Source of the DNA: Saprospiraceae bacterium
GTDB taxonomy: Bacteria; Bacteroidota; Bacteroidia; Chitinophagales; Saprospiraceae
Direction of reading: 5' to 3'
Length of the DNA stretch: 64,000 nucleotides
NCBI GenBank assembly: GCA_016717105.1
Contig: JADKGF010000052.1
Span: 1 to 64,000 of the forward strand
Below the pieces are notes generated by a model that searched no databases, was not told the origin of the DNA, and worked only from the letters and a program-made list of their open reading frames with translations. The position numbers and the translations under genes were made by a program. The first letter of the stretch is position 1, and every line of letters starts with the position of its first letter. Shown here piece by piece: positions 57,201 to 64,000 of this stretch.

Positions 57201-57882
57201 AATGTTGGTAAACAAATTCCTGGTCAGTTCCGCCTATTTGCCTTATAAACAATGTCTCGCCTGTGGTGCCATTTAATTTAAGCACAAAAACATCATTAGC
57301 ACCATGACTGATAGAAGCAAATCCTAACCCAAACTGCGCAGTGCCTTCAAATGTACCTGTTATTAATAATTCTGTTGGACTACCAGCCGTGATACTTTTG
57401 GCTTGAATGGCAATATTTGATGTCAATGATTTTACCCAAAGTTTGTTACCATCACTGTTGAGCTTAAGGATAAAGGATTGCTGATTATTTGGTAAGCTCG
57501 TCAATAAGACTTCATTCCCTAAATAAAGGGTGTCTGAGAATGTACCAATTACAAAAACATTTTTATCATTATCTACAGCTACATCATACGCCAAGTCTTG
57601 CTTAAGTCCTCCGATTTGTCGCACCCACTGTAGGATACCGAGTCCTGTACTTTTTCTAACCAAAATATCTTCCTCTCCACGGGATGAATACGACACCATA
57701 GGTGCAACTGAAACTGTACCCATAAAATTGGTAATATCATAAATATTTTGGTCGACATCAACAGCCAATCCATTGCCGTATTCAGCAGTGGTGCCTCCGA
57801 TCTTATATATCCATTTTAACTCCTGAGCATTGTTGGAGATAGGAAAAAGCAGTATGAACAAAAACAATAAATTCCGTGCCAT
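54238..57882 (-). CDS. Large T9SS-exported protein: beta-propeller plus ten CxGD repeats
   Basis: This is a 1214-residue secreted or surface protein. I start it at 57882 (MARNLLFLFILLFPISNNAQ, a clean signal peptide); an upstream in-frame ATG at 57957 would bury that signal. Residues about 20-470 form SBBP-like propeller repeats (GNGLAVDVDQNIY, KNVFVIGTF, NEVLLTGRF). A Cys-rich Ig-like module follows. Ten repeats of about 50 residues run to roughly residue 1080, each with C-x-G-D/E near the start, a G-x-Y turn and GCDSIIxTxLTV near the end. A T9SS type A sorting domain (FYFYPNP) closes it. Possible role: adhesion or matrix; no enzyme motif seen. Confidence 0.88.
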   Translation of the reverse strand: MARNLLFLFILLFPISNNAQELKWIYKIGGTTAEYGNGLAVDVDQNIYDITNFMGTVSVAPMVSYSSRGEEDILVRKSTGLGILQWVRQIGGLKQDLAYDVAVDNDKNVFVIGTFSDTLYLGNEVLLTSLPNNQQSFILKLNSDGNKLWVKSLTSNIAIQAKSITAGSPTELLITGTFEGTAQFGLGFASISHGANDVFVLKLNGTTGETLFIRQIGGTDQEFVYQHCRDKDNNIYLTGDFRADLDLDPGSGNYNVSTRGLTDIFLVKLNSEGVFLWGRTYGSIGLDYGHSVATNQLNEVLLTGRFSDNISFGSTSQALVSRGGTDIFLAKINNAGTTSWIKGYGGMQNDIGNRVIANKNNIIFLAGMFRDQVDFDPSTTYNNSAVSGGGSDAFIAVYNQDGSYNDHFSLGGIANEQLGDIALKTNGDLISTGGFGAIADFDPTSSEVNIFSNGGLDAFLWNTFVCINPYLKEFHADKTTLCPGEDVFIRIDEGYLNDATQWSWQRDSCNSITFASGSFLNIPVPRNTTFLIKGYGGCVVNDPCKKIDIKLFKDSLVYQEVPLCEGDTLNVGSNAYTRAGVYIDSLQSTSGCDSVLVTEITLYKSYQMHQSVQICNGDTVKVGSFSYTLPGVYTSPLTTIAGCDSIITTEVTVLPSVIDYADAIICKGDSVTVGGITYNTSGTFIQTSIGANGCEYQLIINLTVLETEFDRNVTICAGDSIKVGNNIYKSGGQYVDRLVSGYGCDSIITTHLTVFDNSSLGQEIFLCLGDSIKVGAHTYFVSGNYIDTLQNAKGCDSLVFTKLKVVPLPAPTNKKISLCEGQSVSVGTHMYTTTGLYRDTLAGIHGCDSIVITDLTVFPKNYLQSKQICQGEEYKVGNMKFNKTGSYTIGLKNYFGCDSIIMLDLTVRPVYARRLDYLICPGDSIFIGNYAHTHAGIFLDTLQSVFGCDSIITADIKLNTVQTALDFSLCSGESVTVNNKSYNVAGIFRDTLTKTDFCDSILILNIKIFPRYEMDTLFEICKGGSVTIGSSTYFNAGQYTEYLQTKAGCDSIIRFEIKIVNFAPTFSISKDTLKTFNIAGALYQWYECKANEFVPFFGATNNTFVIVKSGKYALGITYKGCTYISDCIEIMLSDVFDLQEDGFYFYPNPVVDFLTIESKQQGRIQIMTSLGHVVRDSEIFEGRQEISLSEVPAGIYAIKWIAQNKIKYFGVIKL

Positions 57883-58097
57883 AAACGCAATAATTTTAAT
57901 TGACCCAATTAATGTAAAGATACTGCTAAAATTGTGCCGAAAAAGAAGATGATTCATGGATTCACGCGGGACACAATAAATATAGTGGAGATTGCTAATT
58001 TCAACAATATAAACTTGTAGAATTAAGTAGTTATTCCATTGGACATTTGTTTGTCCTTTTAAATTAGTTTTTCATTTAAGTTTATTAAATATGTATT

Positions 58098-58144
58098 AAA
58101 ATACAAATGGCTGCCTTAGAAGTTAAGACAGCCATTTGTATTTT
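58098..58144. terminator. Bidirectional terminator between T9SS gene and SusCD locus
   Basis: AAAATACAAATGGCTG (58098-58113) pairs perfectly over 16 bp with its complement at 58129-58144 around a 15-nt loop, with A- and T-runs at either end. It ends the second SusC/SusD operon on the minus strand. Confidence 0.85.
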
Positions 58145-58194
58145 ATAAAGAAATCTCCTAAATTTCCTTTCAAGTATTATTCGCAAAGAAAAAT

Positions 58195-59008
58195 TTATTT
58201 CTTTTTCAAAACTATTGCACCTGGGCCATAATTTGTACCATTTGCATCTGAATGTGTAATTGTGACATTAAGCTCTTTTGTAAGTATTCACGACTAGAAA
58301 AGCTTCTCCACACACCAAAAAAGAAAGCAGAAGTGGAGGCAGGTTATAGCTGCAATATGCTTGCTTTTCACAGAGATACCAAAGTGCTAGGATCGACCTT
58401 TAGCAATATAGGTAAGCATCTGCCCCACAATTATATTTAAATGATAAAGTATTAGCACCAGCATCTTCAACAGTAAGTTCAGTACCAGCTGTCCAGTCTT
58501 GCCATGCATCACTTACCACAGTATAAGTACCTACATAATCTGAATGAACATATTCAGGACATCCACCAACATTTTTAATAACTACCTCCATTGTTTTAGT
58601 GGTTGGCAGGCCAATTGGGTAGTTTGAAGTAAGCGTTACGAAGATAGACTCATCACTTTCTAAAAATAAGTCAGAATTAATTTGTAACTGGAAAGAGCCT
58701 GCTTTATCCAAAGTTGCAACACTGACAGTATGTGATGGAAATGCATAATCCAAATCTTCAGTTGCACTAGATTTCGCATCATGACTAATTGCCAAATCAA
58801 ATTCAACAATTTGTTTATCGTCAAAAGTAAAATTAAACGTATAAACAGAGTCCTTTTCAGGTAATTCTATTTTATCAGGCAACCCTAAAATACTAAACTC
58901 TTCAAACTTGGTAACAGTAGAAATGTCAACTGCTTCTTTTGAGCAAGACATCACAAAACAACCAGCTATAATTGTCATGTATGTGATTTTATTAAATCTT
59001 AATTTCAT
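58195..59008 (-). CDS. Lipoprotein of the second SusCD locus, 3' part frameshifted
   Basis: The clean part (58400-59008, 202 residues) has a lipoprotein signal (CFVMSC, Cys22). One or two beta-sandwich domains follow, with ESDESIFVTLTSNYPIG, a Calx-beta-like pattern, and a C-terminal module starting GGCPEYVHSDYVGTYTV. The frame then breaks. An in-phase tail, ELNVTITHSDANGTNYGPG and AIVLKKK, ends at TAA 58195. In between, single-base shifts and a stretch of about 110 bp cannot be read cleanly. It probably binds the substrate of the neighbouring SusCD pair. Sequence error is the likeliest cause of the break. Confidence 0.6.
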
Positions 59009-59037
59009 TTTTTGATTAATTTATAGATGATTAAATC

Positions 59038-59939
59038 CTATTTCTTTTGTAGAACTTCGTAAAATTCTCTTTCCCCATTTGCAGCATGATAACCATATGT
59101 CAATTTTATAATATGTTTACCATTAACTGGATCAGGAATCAAAACATTAGACCCATCACAAGGTACATTTGCAAATGCAGAAGCTGTTGTTTTACAATCA
59201 ATTGCATTTAAACCCGAAAATATTGCATCATCAATTAAAATTGGTACATCAATACTATTATTAGTAAAATCTACTTTAAAATTAAATGCTTTTCCTCCCC
59301 ACTCAAAATTACCCCAATAATCAGGATGAGAAAAAGTGGTCTCATCTACCGAACCTATAAATCTTTTCTCGCCTGTCCAATCTGCTGTCAACACATTTAT
59401 TCTATAATACTTTGATTCAATTACAGTATAAATTCCTGCATAAATACTTAATACTCCAACATTAACAACACCTGCAAATTTACTGGGCCTTGAGCTGTTT
59501 CACCTTCGAAACTTAATTTCCAGCCTGAACCTACTGCAAGTGTTTTATCATCAGCAGGCAAAGCAGCGCCATTAATAGTAATGCCATTTTTGAGATCTGC
59601 ATACGTCAATTTTTCAGAAAAATAAGTCTTTGCGTCATTACCAACATTGTAACTTTTTAGTAAGACCTTGCTCGAAACTAATTTACTTTTTGCGTCAGTA
59701 AATACGCTATACACATTTATCTTAGTCACTTTTCTAACGCCATTAATTAAAGCAAACTTAAAATCGTAATCTGGCGTACCACCTTGAAATTGCACAACTT
59801 GTGTTTCTATCTCAAGCGCTGGATCGGTAATCTTTTGTGAAAGTCCTGTCTGATATTCTACAAAGTCTTCTTTACCACAAGATGCGATTAAAAAGATAGT
59901 AAATACAGGCAGAATTAATTTTAATATTAAATTCTTCAT
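59038..59939 (-). CDS. Lipoprotein of the second SusCD locus (one frameshift)
   Basis: The reconstructed protein has about 300 residues. A lipoprotein signal (LIASC, Cys21) is followed by a beta-rich N-terminal domain (about 30-150) and a C-terminal half with VLTADWTGEKRFIGSVDE, DYWGNFEWGG and a final YGYHAANGEREFYEVLQ. A missing A in an A-run near 59485 separates the two parts. Reading VKFAGVVNVGVLSIYAG across it restores continuity. I do not recognise a named family. Its place after SusD suggests a surface-exposed substrate-binding role. Confidence 0.68.
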
Positions 59940-59960
59940 TATTTTTATTATTTTATTTTA

Positions 59961-61415
59961 TTAATTATCCCAGAAAACTTTATCTGTTATTTTTCTACCT
60001 TTTGGTGAATTAGGGTTGAAACTCAATTCTGACTGTGGATACAATCTTATAGTTGGAAACACATTATTCTCCAATACAGTTCGTGTAGGTGTTGTAAATA
60101 TACCATTTCCTGCACTTGTGAAAATTTTAGTGCTTGGTATATCAAATCTTCTTGATTCTATCCAACCTTCTGCTTCTTGAAGGCCACACATAGATATCCA
60201 TTTTTGAACAGCAATCGAGCCAATTTTAGCATCAAAAGTAAAACTCTGGTCATAAATGCCATCTGCTGCTAAATAAGCACTAGCTCCTGGAGCACCTATA
60301 TATGAAAAATGCGCAGTTACTGCATTGTCATACATTGTTTTATCATTATCGGCTGTTCCATACCTTAATGCTGCTTCAGCTCGTAGGAACATCACTTCCC
60401 AATGGCTCATAAGGATAACATCGTTTGTCGGACCATAAGCTACAGCTGAGGGCTTACTAAAGTCCTCCGGCTTTGGTGAAACGAGATCATTGACGTTACC
60501 TTGTGCCATGCCTACGATGGTGTTAGTAGCGGGTGCTAACTTAAATAAAACAGCGTCCCTTTTATCATTAAGCTTAGTTAAAACCGTAGTAAATGATTTA
60601 CTGGCCACATAAAACATTCCTATTCCTGATTCTGCAGCACCATACTGTGGATTCCAATTATTAGCTGCGCCTCCTGAAAATGGTACTTTAGCCATTTCAT
60701 TTTGACTTTCTATGAATGAAGCACTTGATACCAATGCTTTTATTTTAGCAGCGATACTTGCATCTCCTAAGTTTGATTGACGAACTAATATTTTCAACTT
60801 TAATGAGTTACCAAATTTTGCCCATTTTGCTAAATCTCCGCCGTAAATTAAGTCTTCACTTCCTAATGCACCACCTTTAGCTAAATTTGCTAAAGCACCA
60901 TCAATTTTTACTAACAAATCATCATAAATAGATTTTGCATCGTCATACTTTGGCGTTAAGATAGCCCCATCATCGATAGCACCTTTCAATGCTTCAGAAT
61001 ATGGAATATCACCATACAAATCAACAAAAGTTTGAAAAATATTTGCTGTCAATATTTGAGCTGCTCCTGATTGAGCTGGAGTACCATTTTTTATCACAAA
61101 ACTTAGATCGGATAAAGATTGTTGGTATGATCTTGTCCATTCGGCGTTAAAGTCACTAGGCTCAAAAAAGTAACGTTCATGGTCTAGGATGGCCACACCT
61201 GGTCCACCTGCCCAATATTGAGCCATCAAGGCACATTGCTCATTAATATTATCGTCCAATGCTGTTGCATAATACCCAATACCTGAAGTAAGCACTTCTT
61301 GAGGTCTGGCAGAAGGTGAATTATTAGGATCTACATTTATTTCAGCCAAACTATCTCCACAGGAGGAGATAAAGGCCATAAATGAAACTAGGATAAAAAA
61401 TTTATATATTTTCAT
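59961..61415 (-). CDS. susD: SusD-like lipoprotein (SusD/RagB, second subfamily)
   Basis: This outer-membrane nutrient-binding lipoprotein has 484 residues and pairs with the SusC upstream. The signal ends FISSC (Cys19). Family features are NVDPNNSPSARPQEVLTSGI, ANIFQTFVDLYGDIPYSEAL, RAEAALRYG, WISMCGLQEAEGWIESRRF and RLYPQSELSFNPNSP near the end, the pattern of the SusD_like-2 subgroup. No carbohydrate enzyme gene is near, so the cargo may be peptides or other oligomers rather than glycans. The frame is intact. Confidence 0.9.
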   Translation of the reverse strand: MKIYKFFILVSFMAFISSCGDSLAEINVDPNNSPSARPQEVLTSGIGYYATALDDNINEQCALMAQYWAGGPGVAILDHERYFFEPSDFNAEWTRSYQQSLSDLSFVIKNGTPAQSGAAQILTANIFQTFVDLYGDIPYSEALKGAIDDGAILTPKYDDAKSIYDDLLVKIDGALANLAKGGALGSEDLIYGGDLAKWAKFGNSLKLKILVRQSNLGDASIAAKIKALVSSASFIESQNEMAKVPFSGGAANNWNPQYGAAESGIGMFYVASKSFTTVLTKLNDKRDAVLFKLAPATNTIVGMAQGNVNDLVSPKPEDFSKPSAVAYGPTNDVILMSHWEVMFLRAEAALRYGTADNDKTMYDNAVTAHFSYIGAPGASAYLAADGIYDQSFTFDAKIGSIAVQKWISMCGLQEAEGWIESRRFDIPSTKIFTSAGNGIFTTPTRTVLENNVFPTIRLYPQSELSFNPNSPKGRKITDKVFWDN

Positions 61416-61426
61416 ATTGTTTAAAT

Positions 61427-64000
61427 TTAAAATTGAATATTAAGGTTAAACCCAAAACTTCTTGAAGGAGGTGTTTGAGATGATTCTACTCCAATAATAT
61501 TTTGTGCTACAGTACAGGTCCATTTACCTCTGGATCTCCAAAAGTATTGTTTTTATCAAGCCAAAACTTAAGATTTCTTGCATATAATCCTAATGAGGCA
61601 CGACCAATTCTCAAACTATTGGTAAATGAAGTTGGAATATCATATGTCAATCCAACATCTCTTAATTTGACAAAACCGCCATCAAGCACATTTCTACCAG
61701 AATTACCATCATCTAAGTAAGCATTAGCAATTGTAGGAATTGTGTTTGGGGCATAAGTGACTACACCATTTGCATCAGTTACGGCCACAACACTATTAGG
61801 TATGATAAATGGCTTTCTATCACCAATTAAAGTAGTTACAGCTGTTCCGTTAAACTCTTGTAAAACTTGGTAGTTGAATATATTTGGCCACCTTTTCTAA
61901 CATCAAACAATACATTAATACTGAAGTTTTTGTAACCAATTTTAGAAGTCAAACCACCCATCCAATCTGGTTGAACGTTGCCTATTGCACCTAATGTGGA
62001 TGAATATACGGGTAATCCACCTGCAACGATTGGGTTGCCATTAGGGTCAAAAGTAGCTATCTGACCTTTCCAAGTACCATATGGCTTACCTTCTTCAGCT
62101 ACTAATGTCACACCTCTTCCAGTATCGAACATTACTAATTCATCTGTTTCATCAGATATTTTGACAACTTTGTTTGTATTTTCGCAAAAGATACCCCAAT
62201 GTCAAATCTAAAGCCAGTTGGTGATGTAAAAGGCTTATAATTCAAACTTACTTCAAGTCCTTTGTTGGTGATTTGTCCCACATTTTTAGGTGTATTACCA
62301 AAACCAGAAGAAGAAGGTAAGCTAACAACAACTATTTGATTATTGTGGTTAGATGAATAATACGTGTAGGCAAGTGTCAATTTATCACTAAAAAATCCTG
62401 CATCAACACCCAATTCCAATGTTGTGGTTAATTCTGGTTTAAGATTCGGATTACCAATTTGATTTCCTTTTGAAAACCTGTTTGGCCGTTTAGAGGAAAG
62501 TTAATATCATAAATATCACCATTAGCCACTGCAACAGGGTTACCTTGGTAAACAGATTGCAATAAATAATTTCCTGCATCTTTACCTGTAGTTCCATAAC
62601 TGGCTCTCGCGTTTAAGTAATTCAAATTTGTATTATCAAGATTAAGTATTTCAGATAAAACTGCCGAAGCTCCTATAGCTTGATAAAAGAAAGACTGATT
62701 GGCAACAGGCAAAGTAGATGAATAATCCTTTCTTGCTGAATATTCAAGAAAAACTTTGTTTTCATAATTCAATCCTGCATTTCCTAAAAATCCCATTATT
62801 CTATATTTACTATCATTTTGGGAAGCTTTGGGCTGATTAAGGGAATTTCCTAAATTATATATTCCAGGAACCACTAATCCACCTTGCGTTTCAGCTGTAA
62901 GTTGAGAAGTTGTTCTATCAAAAAAATTGTATCCAAGTGTTGTATTTAGATTCCATTTCCCATCTGAATCCAATGCCGTTTCATATGAAGCGGTAGCTGT
63001 CAAGTCTAAATTTCTTGTATTCAGATCTCTTCTAAGATACGCTCCAGAACTCTTTTGTCTATTTTCCCTCTCAACAAGTCTAAGATTGTCTTCCCAGATC
63101 AAATGATTTTCGTATTTAAACTGTGGAGTGGTTTGATTAATTTCAGTACCCACTATATTTGCACCTAATCTAGTATTTATGTTAAACCCTTTGAATAATT
63201 TATAATTCAAAGAAAAATTACCTAAAAGGTTATTTATCTTACCATTATTTGTGTATTCATTAGCGATGAAATATGGATTCACTGTGTAAGTACCGTAATA
63301 TCCACCAAAGCTATGGAACGGATTATTATAATCACGAAGCTCATTATAAGGTATGTTTACAGGACTTTGAAGAGCACTTGCATACGCATTTTGACCTTCA
63401 AATGCTCGTGAACCTTCTTGTGTTGTATTTTGATTAATATTGGCATAAGTTATACCAAACTCTGAACTTAGTTTTTCAGTGAATTTGGCAGTTGCTCTTA
63501 ATGTTACGTTATTTCTATTATAATCTGTATTATCTAAAATACCTTTTTTGAAAGGTATTACCATAAGATGCATAATATGTAAATCCTTCATTTCCTCCAG
63601 ATAGTGCAATATTATTTGTGTTAGTACGTCCAGTTCTGAATAAATTTTCTAGCTGATTTGGCACAGCAGAATAAGGACGAGAAAGATATTCCAATTTACC
63701 ATCATTATCAGTATCAATTGGGCTTGTCCATGGCCTCACTACTCCATCAAATGCAGGTCCCCAAGAAAAATTTTCACCTGAATCGTAATTAGTTGTGCCA
63801 TCAGGATTAATAAGACCTTGACCAAATTTGTCTTGTCTTTGCATCAATACGTATGCTTTTTCCATTGATGAAGAAGTACTGAAAGTAATTTTTGGTTTAC
63901 CTTTCGCTCCCTTTTTAGTAGTATAAAGTACCACTCCAGATGCGCCTCTAGATCCGTAAAGCGATGTTGCTGATGGGCCTTTAAGTACTGTTACGGACTC
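61427..64000 (-). CDS. susC: SusC-type TonB-dependent transporter, 5' end beyond the window (about five frameshifts)
   Basis: The readable pieces, in order of translation, are: end of the plug domain (LYGSRGASGVVLYTTKKGAKGKPKI); barrel strands with SGGNEGFTYYASYGN; a long barrel segment (62428-63609) with SYGTTGKDAGNYLL; LELGVDAGFFSDKLTLAYTYY; GNVQPDWMGGLTSKIGYKNF; and the C-terminal LRDVGLTYDIP, RASLGLYARNL with a final FGFNLNIQF and TAA at 61427. Single-base shifts occur near 63545, 62455, 62150, 61865 and 61520. Family order and spacing are kept, so these look like sequence errors. susD follows 11 bp downstream. Confidence 0.85.

Overview
The window comes from a Bacteroidota chromosome, most likely a Saprospirales/Chitinophagales-type free-living or sludge bacterium. 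Reasons: low GC, repeated TAnnTTTG -7 promoter boxes with no Shine-Dalgarno dependence, two SusC/SusD systems, a hybrid two-component regulator, and three secreted proteins with C-terminal type IX secretion (T9SS) sorting domains. No tRNA, rRNA or CRISPR array was seen.

Layout. 0.2-9.7 kb is housekeeping: punA, rpmA-rplU, yidC-gpsA, a DEAD-box helicase and typA. 10.1-21.7 kb is one intact 3892-residue T9SS protein with eight near-identical 267-bp repeats, a dockerin-like and a cohesin-like segment. 21.9-22.2 kb is a 42-bp tandem repeat. 22.4-37.0 kb is a fructan utilisation locus: two GH32 proteins, a surface glycan-binding lipoprotein, SusD, SusC, an MFS sugar porter and a fructose-type hybrid sensor, with the same gene content as the Bacteroides levan locus apart from fructokinase. 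37.1-38.2 kb is a decayed IS4-like element with 19-bp inverted repeats. 38.4-41.3 kb is a compact operon of sce7726 (PD-(D/E)XK-like), sce7725 and a zinc-ribbon/RES protein, the best candidate for an undescribed defence or toxin module. 41.8-45.6 kb holds a PBP4-type peptidase, a methyltransferase with a signal peptide and a sodium symporter. 46.2-46.8 kb is an unexplained array of four identical 56-bp GC-rich cores, each ending in the start of a short ORF (MKKTTVS). 46.9-54.2 kb is mostly housekeeping (YceI, miaA, acyltransferase, asparaginase-like hydrolase, KAS III, VOC protein, tRNA methyltransferase). 54.2-57.9 kb is a second large T9SS protein. 58.2-64.0 kb is a second SusC/SusD locus without enzymes, cut by the window end.

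A recurring caveat is that at least twenty single-base frameshifts, many in homopolymers, split otherwise well-conserved genes, including yidC, which should be essential. Other long genes, including the 11.7-kb one, are intact. The broken genes are therefore best read as assembly errors, except for the IS transposase, which looks truly decayed. Frameshifted genes are given as single reconstructed features.
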